Origin: Misgurnus anguillicaudatus
Lineage: Eukaryota > Chordata > Actinopteri > Cypriniformes > Cobitidae
Direction: 5' to 3'
NCBI RefSeq assembly: GCF_027580225.2
Contig: NC_073341.2
Location: 11,504,001 to 11,568,000, forward strand
Length of the DNA stretch: 64,000 nt
Shown: one piece after another, positions 1 through 10,185 of the stretch
How the letters are laid out: each line of letters begins with the position of its first letter
How positions within the stretch are numbered: the stretch's first letter is position 1
Notes under the pieces: model-generated
Database searches by the model: none
Told to the model about the DNA's origin: nothing
Seen by the model: the letters and a program-made list of their open reading frames with translations, nothing else
Program-made: the position numbers and the translations under genes

Positions 1-336
1 CACAAATGTGACATGTTTTTCCAAAATAGTACCAGACACAATGAGATAACGACCATTAATATCCTGTTTAGTAGTTAAGTGTTGAAAGGGAATGTTTTTG
101 CGTATTAGTATTGACACCCCGCGGGCTTTTGAAGAAAATGTAGAGTGGTACATCTGGCCTATCCATCTACATTTAAGTCTGTGAGCTTTGGAATGTTTAA
201 TATGAGTCTCCTGCAGAAACAAGATGTCTGCATGCAGCGTGTTTAAGTGGGTAAAAACTTTGGATATTTTAACTATATTATTTAAACCACGCACATTCCA
301 GCTCAGAATATTCAAATGTTTCTTAGGGATGCTCAT
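1..336 (-). CDS. L1-type ORF2 N-terminus (AP endonuclease), partial
   Basis: An open frame of 112 codons starts at the ATG complementary to 334-336 and runs off the window edge. It opens with an apurinic/apyrimidinic-endonuclease-like start: LNILSWNVRGLNN near residue 8 and FLQETH near residue 45, the asparagine and glutamate motifs of EEP-fold endonucleases. In L1-type elements this domain nicks target DNA to prime reverse transcription; the reverse transcriptase would follow outside the window. No stop is seen in the part present. Assignment to the endonuclease is firm; exact clade is inferred from the neighbouring ORF1. Confidence 0.75.
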   Translation of the reverse strand, partial: MSIPKKHLNILSWNVRGLNNIVKISKVFTHLNTLHADILFLQETHIKHSKAHRLKCRWIGQMYHSTFSSKARGVSILIRKNIPFQHLTTKQDINGRYLIVSGTILEKHVTFV

Positions 337-852
337 CAAGGCCTGGTGTAAAGTAAAATGAGTGGTGAATTGAACACAACCATCTATATTGTTTCATAAA
401 GAAAACAAAAAAGTAGGTAAACATATCTAATACAGAAATAAGCTGGCAAAAAAATAAACCCGTGACATCACTTTTTAAACATAAGCGATAGTCAAAAAGC
501 CCCATTACAACGTGGGATCGCTGAACTGAACACAAAAGAATAGATGGAAAAAAAGAAAAATCTACAGTCACTCCGTAGCGAAATCAGTAAAGAACTAACT
601 GTTCTTCAAAGCAATCACATGTCGCTCCGTCTCCACTCGATATTGACAGGAGATAATAACTTCGTATGTAATACAGTTGTTAGTGCTTAGGCATTCACAT
701 ATACGAACATATAAATATGCAAGCCCATATGTATACAATAAACACGAACCTAACTATTTGTCCTGATAGACTTGTTATAGTAGTATATATTACACAAGGA
801 TACCAACTTCAAGTCGTATTTACCACAACCGGACGTTACCAGCGTACATCCA
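337..852 (-). other. L1 inter-ORF region
   Basis: About 0.5 kb between ORF1 and ORF2 of the minus-strand L1-type element. Only short, unrelated frames are present. I see no recognisable protein or RNA feature. Confidence 0.4.
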
Positions 853-1740
853 TCACACTGCAAGGCTGTCAATGTAGGACTCAGCCTCTTGTGGTGACGA
901 AAATATTTTCTTCGTCTTGTCGTGTGTAAGGATAAGGCGAGCAGGATAAAGGAGACCATATTTTATTCCTTTGGCTCTTAGCTTCTCTCGAACTCCGTCA
1001 AACTGCTTGCGCTGGGATGACACATCTGCTGGAAAGTCCTGAAAGATGCTGATGCGGCTCCCGTTAAAAGAGAGAGGGCTCCGGATCCGGGCAAGGCGCA
1101 GTATTTCAGTCTTAACCGAATCATGATGTATCCTGGCAATCATTACTCGCTGTCTGTTATTTACGACGGGACCGATGCGGTGAGCTCTATCAACTTTTAA
1201 ACCTTGCGGGAAGTTGGTTTCTCCAAGCAGAGTGGACAAAAGTTCCGTAACAAATCGTGTCGGGTTGCCTTTCTCAATATTCTCTGGAAGACCGGCTATC
1301 TTGATGTTCTGCCTGCGAGATCTGGCCTCTAGGTCCGTTAGCTTGGCTTTCAGAGAAATGTTGTCCTGTGTTAAATTAGAGCAAAGCTGCTCTAAATGAG
1401 AAACGCGGCGCTCGTAATCAGTGCTAGCCTCTTCCAGGTCCGCAATACGAGTGGTGTTAGCGGCTAATGCAGATTGCACTCCTGCCAGGGAAGCTTCCAA
1501 GTTATTAAACCGAGCATTCATTGAAAAGTCAATTTTTCGAATTGCTAAAAGAATAGCTCTGGGAGAGGCCTCTTCTTCACCGACCGAAAGTTGAGAAGCT
1601 TCGGTGTTGATGAGCTCATCAACCGACTCGCTTCGACCGCTACTAATAGGGTCAGCAGGCGCCAGCTTAACTGGTGAGTCTTCCGTCGTGTTGACAGCCG
1701 GGGAAGAAGCCTTTTTGACAGTCTTTTTAGACTTATTCAT
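853..1740 (-). CDS. L1-type ORF1 protein (coiled coil plus RNA-binding domain)
   Basis: Intact 295-codon frame. The N-terminal ~75 residues are polar and low complexity; residues ~75-140 have heptad-like leucines (LEQLCSNLTQDNISLKAKL) expected for a trimerising coiled coil; residues ~140-235 hold the RNA-recognition-like core (RRQNIKIAGLPENIE ... RAHRIGP) and the C-terminus (YPARLILTHDKTKKIFSSP) resembles the ORF1 C-terminal domain. In L1-type elements this protein coats the element RNA and acts as a nucleic-acid chaperone. Length is close to the usual ~300-340 residues. The frame has no stop, in contrast to almost every other element in the window. Confidence 0.8.
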   Translation of the reverse strand: MNKSKKTVKKASSPAVNTTEDSPVKLAPADPISSGRSESVDELINTEASQLSVGEEEASPRAILLAIRKIDFSMNARFNNLEASLAGVQSALAANTTRIADLEEASTDYERRVSHLEQLCSNLTQDNISLKAKLTDLEARSRRQNIKIAGLPENIEKGNPTRFVTELLSTLLGETNFPQGLKVDRAHRIGPVVNNRQRVMIARIHHDSVKTEILRLARIRSPLSFNGSRISIFQDFPADVSSQRKQFDGVREKLRAKGIKYGLLYPARLILTHDKTKKIFSSPQEAESYIDSLAV

Positions 1741-1861
1741 CTTTAATGCATTAGCTTTGCTAAATTGTGAAATTAAACAGGAATTACGAAGTTTTTAGTA
1801 GTTTTATCAGATAAGTGTGACGGAGCTGAATTTAAATACGTCTTACTCCATGTGCTGCTCT

Positions 1862-2386
1862 CTAGCGCCCCATCAATTTGCATCTTAACGCTGTGTCAAC
1901 ATACAAAGCAACACCGCCTCCTTTTTTATTCACTCTGTTAATTGTAAACAATTTGTATCCTTCCAATTCTACATCTTCTACTTTCTCATTATCAAGCCAA
2001 GTCTCTGACACAGCTATCACATTGAATTTGTTAAACTGACACACGTAATCCTTAATTTGAACAAAGTTTCTATAAAGACTTCTACTATTGAAATGTAGTA
2101 TTGATAATGCCCCTTCCATATCCACATTTTTATTAAATTGTTCTTCTGTATAATACTCACAGCAATTAATATTTACTGTATTGTAAAAATGATTTTCCGG
2201 GTCAATATCATTTTCAATATCATACATTTTATAGTCTGTGTGATTGAAAGTCTTTAAATTCAAATTTTCGTACTTACAGTATTGATTTTGTGAGTAGTCT
2301 GACACACAGTCCTTGTGAATAGTAACAAACTCCCTATCATCAATATCTGTGTATGGGAACAAAAAATCCTTTTCAATGTCCATCAT
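1862..2386 (-). pseudogene. LINE ORF2 N-terminus, truncated
   Basis: 174 codons beginning at the ATG at 2386. After a ~95-residue acidic leader come endonuclease motifs: ILHFNSRSLYRNF, VIAVSETWLD and KKGGGVALYVD, corresponding to the N, E and GG-loop motifs of LINE AP endonucleases. The rest of the endonuclease and all of the reverse transcriptase are missing because the L1-type element begins at 1861. The leader before the endonuclease is unusual in length and I do not recognise it. Confidence 0.6.
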
Positions 2387-2487
2387 TTGTAGTAAGTGAG
2401 TTCATTTGATATTACTCCAACGTCTTCACTTGTAACACAATCATTGTCATTTATCACGAATATTTCTCCACATACAGTAGACTTCCG

Positions 2488-3189
2488 TCACGCGTACTGG
2501 TCCAATTCTTTAAGTTCTCTTATTGTGAGCACTTTGGCTTCTTCTGGTGTTCCATTTAACCGTATCATCACTTTACAATTCCTTGTCCATGTAGCCTGTA
2601 TCTTGTTCTGTTTCCTCAATATGCGTGCGCATCTAGCAATTTCGGCGTTCTTCTTTGTAAGGTGTTCATTCAGATACACCCCTGTACCCTTCAACTTTTT
2701 AGCTTGCTAACAACTTTTGTGTTTCCGATTCACAAACCGAACAACTATGACAGGCTTTGCTCCGCTGTTCCTTCGGGGAAGGGTATGACAGGCCACAACA
2801 TTATCACTCTGAATGTTCATATTCTTACTTTCAAAGAACTTTATTACTTGCATTTCCAGTGTTAGAATTTCCTCTGGCAGGGCGTCTTCGCCAACTTTAT
2901 CCTTGGCCACAGTACTGGCATACATTCGGTGTGTTGTTTCCAATCCATTTACAATTAAATCCTCCATTCTTGTGTATTGTTCCAGATCATCAATCCTTCT
3001 CTCCAATCCTTCAATTTTCTTATCCTTCTCTTTTACAAGATTCTTCAGTTGTTTAACTTCTTCCATCAGGTCAAGTAGCATAACTTGTTGTTTAGCAACT
3101 TTGCTCAACTCATCTGACATGAAGTTTAAGGATTTTCGAATCTCCTCCAACTCTTTCTCAACTGCATTGCTGATTTTCTTTGGTGCCAT
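2488..3189 (-). pseudogene. LINE ORF1 (coiled coil, RRM-like), one in-frame stop
   Basis: The frame opens MAPKKISNAVEKELEEIRKS and has a strong coiled coil over residues ~10-80, then a basic/aromatic region (DDLEQYTRMEDLIVNGLE) typical of LINE ORF1 proteins, and an RRM-like second half. A TAG at 2707-2709 interrupts it after residue 160; the same frame continues without other damage to 2488 (QAKKLKGTGVYLNEHL ... IRELKELDQYA). A single substitution therefore accounts for the break. The role in the family is binding of the element RNA. Clade not assigned. Confidence 0.6.
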
Positions 3190-3335
3190 TTTGTTTGACT
3201 TTTTATTTCAATAACAATATCACTTTAGTATTATTTTATCATTGTCTCAAAACAATAACTCTCTTAAGTAACTGCATGCTACAAACTGCATGTCACATGG
3301 AGCCGCCATCTTGGAAATGTCGAACTTTTCCCACT
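3190..3335 (-). promoter_or_regulatory. LINE 5' UTR with YY1-like site
   Basis: The region upstream of ORF1 contains, on the minus strand, CCAAGATGGCGGCTCC (3299-3314). This matches the YY1 core AAGATGGCGGC, which in mammalian L1 lies close to the transcription start. It lies about 20-35 bases from the element's apparent 5' end, the position expected for an internal Pol II promoter. Function is inferred from motif and place only. Confidence 0.4.
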
Positions 3336-3337
3336 TA

Positions 3338-3380
3338 CAAAAAGCTACTTAGAAAAACCTATGATGATACTGTGTAGAAG
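3338..3380 (+). pseudogene. Retroviral env 3' end, remnant
   Basis: Only the last dozen codons survive (ending KTYDDTV-stop, stop at 3375-3377), recognised because the same end follows the transmembrane subunit at 21467 and 37348. Everything upstream is replaced by the minus-strand LINE at 3335. Confidence 0.6.
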
Positions 3381-3472
3381 AAATTTCATTTTGTCTATTG
3401 AGGAAGGTTTAACCCTAAAGTGCCTAAGCAGGTAACGGGTTACAACCCGAAGTAAAAAGACATTATAAATGA

Positions 3473-3486
3473 TAAACAGGAGGGAA
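3473..3486 (+). promoter_or_regulatory. Polypurine tract of the endogenous retrovirus
   Basis: Purine run AAACAGGAGGGAA immediately before the TG that starts the LTR. Identical tracts sit before the LTRs at 21577 and 37458. In retroviruses this primes plus-strand DNA synthesis. Confidence 0.6.
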
Positions 3487-3753
3487 TGTTGGAAAAAATG
3501 TATTTCTTATTACATATTTGAATGTTTTATGTTACCATTTATGAATGTATAATCAATGGTTTAGATTTATGAATATATATAGTAATTTGCTTAGAATCAT
3601 ATTAAGTCCGACTAGCTACTTAGAAAAACTGCCACGGTAAAATAGTGCATACAATGTTCTTTTGTTATCATATGACCTTTGGTAACTGCATCATCAAGCT
3701 GCATCATCAAGTTACTATCTTGTTTTGGTAAAATGTAATCAATCCTATTTAAT

Positions 3754-6700
3754 TTTCCGTTTCCGGGTCGAGAACGTTGTGCGCATCTGTGCTGCGACTT
3801 CGCACCTAGATTGATTGTTTGTTTGTTAGTCTGTCTCCTTCCTGCTTGGATATATACATCTGTTTATCAAGACTTTGTCTAGGATTACTCAGCTCCTTAC
3901 TGCTGATTTCTGAACCGGACTATTATAATTTTTGAATTGTTGTCTGTGACTTTGCCGCCGGGCTGCTGCGAGCTCTCTACCTGCTTAACGTCTTAACCAC
4001 ATTTGGCTCTTCGGACGGGTGAGTTACCGCTCTCTCTGTCGGTTGCGCTGCTCGTTTAATAGCTTGCTATCTAGGTGTGTCGTCTCCTATTTAGTCTGCT
4101 GTTTCTGGTGAAGTGGCGTTCAGGGTTTGGCTAACGTGGTCTTTGCCTGTGATCGGCTTGTTTTTGCTCAGCACTAACATGTGTCGGAGAAAACCTTTCC
4201 TTTTTCTTTTTTCTGCTCTGTTCGGCCTCATTTTTTCCACTTTCATAATGGATATTGGATACTTACCATCTCAGTTAAGGGCCTTGAACCGCCACCCGCG
4301 TCTCGATTCTGCGACGTATGAATGCTGCCGGAGTCTAGGGATTCTCCGTCGCTCTCGATACATTCACCGGTCGCAGCGTGTCTTCAGGAGCACATTTTGC
4401 TCGAAACCTGATACCCCACCATGCATCTGGACCAATTGTAGATTTTCGTCCGTGAGCAGACAAGAACCCACCTCCAATACTTTAAATCGCTGTTTAATTA
4501 ATCTCTCTGATGCTGAGCAACATATCACCAATTTCAATTCCCTGCATCGTCGCTTTGCGCTACTGAACTGTCGCTCAATATCGGACAAAGCCTCTTATCT
4601 TAACGAAATTATCACTGACAATAAGCTTGACATTTTTCTTCTCACTGAAACTTGGCAAGCCCCGGATGATTTTCTGCAGTTGAATCTCCTTACACCTGCC
4701 GGATATAATTATCTCTCCAGACCCCGTCTCCATAGTAAAGGGGGAGGTCTCGCTATAATTTACCGCGACAATCTCCGACTAACGCAACTCTTTTTTCACT
4801 ACATCAATTCATTTGAATATATGGTTTTGAAGGCTCACTCTCTTATAATTATCCTGCTCTATCGTCCTCCTAAAACTCTGTCGAGCTTCTTTTCTGAACT
4901 CAGTGAACTATTAACCCTTGCGTGTTCATTGTCATTTCCCATTGTCCTGCTTGGTGACTTTAATATTCATGTCGATACGGTTTGTTCTAACACTAATCAA
5001 TTAATGTCAGTTTTTGAATGTTTTAATTTGACTCAGCATGTTCATTTTCCTACCCATACTCGCGGCCATACTCTTGATCTGATTTGTACATCAATGTCTG
5101 ATAACTGTTCCATTTCTTGCTCAGATTTTATGATCAGAGATACCAGAGTCAAAGTCTGCCTATACATAAGAACTGCCTTAAAACTGTTATTTCATATCGC
5201 AATCTGAAAGCTATTGATACTGAATCATTCTGTAGCTCTATTGTTTCTTCAAACCTCTCCAATGTCTCCAATATTTCCTCTGCCTCTGCTATTTTACATA
5301 CATACTAATCTACAATCTCTGATATTCTACAGCAACATGCCTCTATTTAGACTAGGCTTGTCCCTTCCACCCACTCCTCTCCTTGATGCCGTCCACCAAT
5401 GCTTCTCTGTTGATACAATACTCAACCACCCACAAAATCTATCCAGTCAAATTATGTCCAGCTTTTCTTTGACAACCCCATCTTCTGTCTCTAAGTTAAT
5501 TTTGAAATCCAACTCCTCTTCCTGTCATCTTGACTTCTCTCCTGAAACTTTGCCATTATTCCATCTCTGCACCTATCTCTCACTGCATCAATACATCTCT
5601 TACCTCTGCTTCATTTCCTCTGCCACTAAAAACTGCTGCAGTTACCCCTGTTCTTAAGAAACCCAACCTCGACCCCTCAGTTTTATCTAACTACTGCCCC
5701 ATTTCAAATCTACTGTTCATAGCCAAATTGCTGGAAAGCACTGTAGCCTCCCAACTTCAGTCTTTTCTGGTTAAAAATAATCTCCTCGATCCCTTTCAAT
5801 CTGGTTTTGCCGCCTCCATAGTACGGAAACTGCGCTTGTAAAGGTAGTGAATGATCTACGGCTCTCTGCTGATGCTGATTCTCTGTATATACTTCTGCTA
5901 CTTGACCTCACCTCTGCCTTCGACACCGTCTCTCATGAATTACTCATTACTCGTCTCTCTAATTTGGGTATTTCTGGTTCTGCTCTTTCCTGGTTTTCTT
6001 CCTATCTCACAGACAGACAGTTTTTCATCTCAGTTAAGGACTCCAAGTCACCTACTGTCCCCCTGAAGCGAGGTGTTCCTCAGGGATCCGTTCTTGGGCC
6101 CCTTTTATTCATAATCTATATCATACCACTCGGTCAGATTTTACAACGCCACGGTCTCAACTATCATTTCTACGCTGATGATATTCAATTATACTCTATT
6201 TGCACACCCACCTTAACTCCCCAAATTGACAAAAATTCAGCTTGTGTAAAGGACATAAAAGATTGGCTTAATTCTTACTTCCTTAAATTGAACATATATA
6301 AAACTGAGATCATTTTTATTGGAACTCCGTCACTAACCACCAATATCTCTTCGAATTTCACCTGTGAAATTGCTGGTTCTCACATCACAATATCCAATAC
6401 TGTCAAAAATCTAGGTGTAATCATTGACTCAACACTCTCTTTTCAGTCCCATATTAATTCCATTGCAAAATCTGCGTTTTTCCACCTCCGCCGCATTGCC
6501 CAACTCCGCCCATTCATCAGTACCAAAGACCCTGAAACTGTCATCCATGGATTTGTGTCATCACGTCTCGATTACTGCAATGCCCTTTTCATTGGTCTAC
6601 CTGTCAGCTTCATCTCCAGGTTACAATATATCCAGCTGCTAGACTTCTCACTCACACTAAGCGTTCTGCTCACATCACTCCAATTTTGAAAGATCTCCAC

Positions 6701-7222
6701 TGGCTCCCGGTAGTCCATCGTATAAAATTCAAAATCCTACTGCTGACCTTTAAATCTCTGCATGGTTTGGCTCCCCCTTATCTCTGCAATATGCTCGTTC
6801 CCTATACCCCAACTCCCTCACTACGTTCCTCTGACTCTAGTCTTCTTGTTATCCCTCCGTATCGCCTCTCTTCAATGGGGGGCAGATCTTTCTCTACTAT
6901 TGCACCCAAACTTTGGAATTCTCTTCCCCGCTCTCTCTGCAGTGTAAATAATATAATTGAATTTAAATCACTACTCAAAACCCACCTGTTTTCTGAATGC
7001 TACTCCTGCTGATTTGATTATGCTGTATTCATTCAAAATTCTCTGTGAATGTTATGTTTTGCCTCTTAATTTCTGTTTTGTATTTTTGGACCTGCCTTTG
7101 TCTCTTCTGTACTCTTGTGTCCATTATCATTTTCATCTTGTTAAAATTGTTTTTTTTTTCTCCTTCCTTGAGCTCTGGAAAGGCGCTATATAAATAAAAA
7201 TTATTATTATTATTATTATTAA
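3754..7222 (+). mobile_element. L2/CR1-type LINE (L2-A), copy 0
   Basis: Nearly full-length L2-type LINE with a ~350-bp GC-richer 5' UTR, an ORF2 with endonuclease and reverse transcriptase, and the 3' end GGCGCTATATAAATAAAAATT followed by an (ATT)n tail, typical of L2/Maui-like fish LINEs. It lies inside an LTR, with the LTR bases TTAAT repeated across the junctions. Copies at the identical LTR position occur at 21844 (60-bp stub) and 37725, so it inserted before the tandem duplication. Confidence 0.75.
4113..7012 (+). pseudogene. L2-A ORF2: endonuclease and reverse transcriptase, broken
   Basis: Endonuclease frame 4113-5207 with RFALLNCRSI, LLTETW, SKGGGLAIIYRD and LLGDFNIHV motifs; it is then disrupted (the expected SDH catalytic end is rearranged near 5125). 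The reverse transcriptase resumes in pieces at 5530-5841, 5847-6689 and 6686-7012: [28 protein letters not shown] and the catalytic YADDIQLY (about 6172-6195) are intact, followed by the L2 C-terminal region LHGLAPPYL and PKLWNSLP. At least three frame breaks. Role: target-primed reverse transcription; this copy is not functional. Confidence 0.8.
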
Positions 7223-7494
7223 TCCTATTAAATGTGTGATGTTGTTACAATTGTGAAAGTCTGTGAGGTTCGACCTTCGGAAAGAATGGAGTTAACCAGT
7301 GATTAAAATGGAGTTAACCAGTGATTAAAACCTAAATAAAAACAGTCCCGCAGGAAGACTCAAGTTGAGAGACAGATGAATGTTTCCTGATGAGACATCT
7401 CAATCTGGGTTCTCCCTGCAGAATATTACTACCCCATTCGTGGTCTGAGTGTGTCTTATTTTTGTTAAGGTTCATAAGTATTTTAAACCTGACA

Positions 7495-8422
7495 AACAAC
7501 TCAATTGTATATTGCTCTTCGTATGAATTGGACTTCTTTTGAGAATGATCTATTAATTTTTTGTCAGTCTGTCCTCAGACTCACAGAATTTAACTAAATG
7601 GAGGTGAAAGTAAACCGACATGCTGCTTTAGTTTGATGGATGTGGAACAGATGAACTCATCACTGTAAAAGCCCTGCATGGCATGATATCGATTTGCCTG
7701 CTCATGACATGTTAGAAAAGGTGCACAAGTCATCTTGAAGCACATTGAACTGCTATTAGAGAATAAAAAAAGAAGTTTATATGTTTCTTTGAATGTATTG
7801 GTTGCAACAGGGTTAATAGCTGTAGCTCTCCGTTTTGCAATGAAGCCAAACAGAAATCTCCAATCAAAACATAGTATCTAGCTCATTTAAATGAATGCTT
7901 ATGCCACATCAGTACAGTACATCCAACAGCTCTCCTGACCTCAGATGTTTTTTAGAGTTAAATGTGTATTTGCTGGTCTCCTTATCGCCATACCGGTCAT
8001 CTTTTGCCAAAAAATAATTACCTGTACTTGTACCTGTTCCTAGTAATTGTTGTTGTCTATTACAAATAAACCATCCAAATAGAAATATTTTAACATTCTG
8101 TTGACTTATATTTATGTCACTGATATTTACAACATATTTGTGACCCATTTACTACGTAGAAATGTTCCTACAGGTGCAACACAAATAAATAAAAGTGAGG
8201 TGACTTTAATGTTAGCTGTTGGTACAGAATGAGCGCCGAGTGCCTGGACACCATGAAGAGGGCAGGATTGGGAGTCAAAGTGCAGGGTCTCTAATCTTGT
8301 TGAGAGCAGCAGGAGATACAGTGAGTACTGCACCACTCAAGCACTAGTCTCTCTAGTGAAGAGAAAATAATCCCCAAGATGGGTACAATATTAAAATAGT
8401 CAAGCAGAACTCAGAGACTATT
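7495..8422. repeat. Flank of the provirus, duplicated with the array
   Basis: Non-coding sequence downstream of the 3' LTR, repeated with few changes at 44229-45154. Short frames here (for example minus 8148-7909) occur in both copies but have no recognisable domain or codon bias. Homology stops at the shared CAGAGACTATT (ending 8423 and 45154), which marks the right edge of copy 2. Confidence 0.7.
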
Positions 8423-8710
8423 GTATTGAGGGAGTGTGAGTGCATGTGTGTACGTGGGAATTTTTTAATGAAGGCTGAAGGCCGAAACCCTTTTAAGTTT
8501 CATAAGCATGGGCACATTATTACTATGGTGACATTTTACAATAAGGTTCGAAGTATTTTTTTAACATTCATAAATACATTAGCCAACATGAACTAACAAT
8601 AAACAATAGTTATACAGCATTTATCAATCTTAGTTTGTTATTTTTAGCATTTAATATATATTATTAAAATATGTACATTTAAAAGTTGTAACTGTTAAAA
8701 TAATAATAAA
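8423..8710. other. Unassigned sequence
   Basis: AT-rich stretch of ~290 bp between the duplicated flank and the BEL fragment. I see no gene, terminal repeat or tandem array. Confidence 0.3.
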
Positions 8711-8910
8711 GCTTATCCTACAGGAGTTGTGCCGTAGAGGTGTTGGATGGGATGACTTGCTTCCTGAGGATTTGTACCCACGGTGGGAGGAATGAGATGG
8801 GTTTTCAAAGACTGAGAGAAGTCTCAATTCCAAGATGCTATCATCCAAAAGATTTTGGAACTGAATTGCACCATTTTTCAGACGCTAGTAGTATAGGATA
8901 TGGTGCATGT
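8711..8910 (+). pseudogene. BEL/Pao pol fragment (region before RNase H)
   Basis: Two short frame pieces read QELCRRGVGWDDLLPEDL and, after a frame break, IPRCYHPKDFG ... ELHHFSDASSIGYG. These match the conserved stretch of BEL/Pao polyproteins between reverse transcriptase and the RNase H-like region, whose LHHFSDAS motif is diagnostic. The fragment ends just before the inverted ERV LTR at 8929. The BEL integrase at 15125-14418 is on the opposite strand and may be the other half of the same element. Confidence 0.6.
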
Positions 8911-8928
8911 TCGTAATTGAGATATAAG

Positions 8929-9437
8929 TGTCAGGTTTAAAATACTTATGAACCTTAACAAAAATAAGACACACTCAGACCACGAATGGGGTAGTAATAT
9001 TCTGCAGGGAGAACCCAGATTGAGATGTCTCATCAGGAAACATTCAACTGTCTCTCAACTTGAGTCTTCCTGCGGGACTGTTTTTATTTAGGTTTTAATT
9101 AACTCCATTCATTCCGAAGGTCGAACCTCACAGACTTTCACAATTGTAACAACACCACACATTTAATAGGATTAAATAGGATTGATTACATTTTACCAAA
9201 ACAAGATAGTAACTTGATGATGCAGCTTGATGATGCAGTTACCAAAGGTCATATGATAACAAAAGAACATTGTATGCACTATTTTACCGTGGCAGTTTTT
9301 CTAAGTAGCTAGTCGGACTTAATATGATTCTAAGCAAATTAGTATATATATTCATAAATCTAAACCATTAATTATACATTCATAAATGGTAACATAAAAC
9401 ATTCAAATATGTAATAAGAAATACATTTTTTCCAACA
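8929..9437 (-). repeat. ERV solo LTR, inverted, uninterrupted
   Basis: Reverse complement of the same LTR: on the minus strand it starts TGTTGGAAAA at 9437 and ends CCTGACA at 8929, 509 bp. It lacks the L2-A insertion found in the other long LTR copies and gives the intact sequence at the L2 target (TTTAATCCTATTAAATG). The flanking bases (gatataag and ttgttcac) are not a target-site duplication, so it probably arose by recombination or inversion rather than simple solo-LTR formation. Confidence 0.75.
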
Positions 9438-10185
9438 TTGTTCACCCAATCTTTAATAAGAATTTGTTTTAAACCTGTGTGAGAAAAAATGTAGGGAATG
9501 TTTATGATGTATTTTCCGTATGATGAAATTGACTTTTTTCATGTACAACTATCAGAATTATTTTAGCTGAACTGTCACTTCAAGAATTTGCTTAAAATTA
9601 CTGTAAGAAAACGGTCACAGTTTCATGTGAGTAAAAAACTAAAGTTCTGATTTGTATAGTTTTTAGTTTTGATTTGTTGTATTCTGGCTTGGAAGTCACT
9701 CCAACAGGCCCGACACAGCCCAGTGGATCCCTGGAAAAGCATTCGTCACCATTGGCACTCAATATGACCATTCAACCGGTCTCTGATGAAGTCTAGCTGC
9801 GTTTTTGAGCCTGGAGGCCAAAGCCTGGGTTGGTTGAATGGGGGATAGAAGCAGTGGAGGGGCGTGGGGACGTACTTTCGTGCTTGCTTGAGTTGTATGC
9901 TATGGCTACTGCATTTGCTGGCGATGACGGTTTGATGCAGGATCCCGAGTTGGAGTCCTTGGTGTAGTTCTTTGTGCCCGACTGAGCAGAGGGTTTGTTA
10001 CCTGTGTGGGACTGCGAAGAAAAGACACGCTCATTCATCTTACAAAAGCATGAAACAAGACACAGTGCACTGTGCTGGACGGTGCTATGTAGTGTGTGAC
10101 AGCTGTTACTTACTGCCCTTAACGCCGAAGGCGCATAGGGCAGCAACAAAATTTCTCCACTTTTGTCAGTCTTGGGCCAGAGTGC
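9438..10185. other. Unassigned sequence
   Basis: About 750 bp between the inverted LTR and the RTE fragment. A plus-strand frame at 9972-10220 is cysteine-rich in places but I could not match it to a family, and its minus-strand shadow is equally open. No repeats with clear ends. Confidence 0.3.

Larger units (their letters stand above)
1..1861 (-). mobile_element. L1/Tx1-type LINE, 5' part
   Basis: Minus-strand non-LTR retrotransposon running out of the window on the left. From its 5' end near 1861 it has a short 5' UTR, ORF1 (1740-853), a 0.5-kb inter-ORF stretch and the start of ORF2 (336-1). The 5' end joins directly to the interior of another LINE's ORF2 at 1862, so this looks like an insertion into that older element. 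The two-ORF layout and the ORF1 type are those of the L1/Tx1 group. Both reading frames visible here are intact, so this may be a fairly young copy. Confidence 0.75.
1862..3335 (-). mobile_element. Two-ORF LINE, 5' half, interrupted by L1-type element
   Basis: Second minus-strand non-LTR element: 5' UTR (about 3335-3190), ORF1 (3189-2488, one nonsense codon) and the beginning of ORF2 (2386-1862). It is cut at 1862 by the 5' end of the L1-type element. Its own 5' end lies against a remnant of retroviral env at 3338, so it sits in, or replaced, the body of that provirus. The clade is uncertain; the endonuclease start resembles CR1/L2/Rex1-like families. Confidence 0.6.
3487..7494 (+). repeat. 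ERV 3' LTR, split by an L2 insertion
   Basis: LTR begins TGTTGG, ends CCTGACA and is about 510 bp without its insertion, judged from the uninterrupted copy at 8929-9437. The L2 element occupies about 3754-7222. The right portion carries an AATAAA signal. Unlike all other copies, this LTR has a 22-bp direct duplication (ATGGAGTTAACCAGTGATTAA twice, about 7285-7330). The downstream sequence (7495 on) is shared with copy 2, so the junction predates the duplication. Confidence 0.75.

Noticed and set aside
7909..8336. Overlapping minus-strand frames repeated at 44641-45068
   Set aside because: Conserved only because the flank is duplicated; low complexity, no domain, frame not specially preserved.
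8929..9437. Classical solo LTR by LTR-LTR recombination
   Set aside because: Flanks show no target-site duplication, so a rearrangement is more likely.
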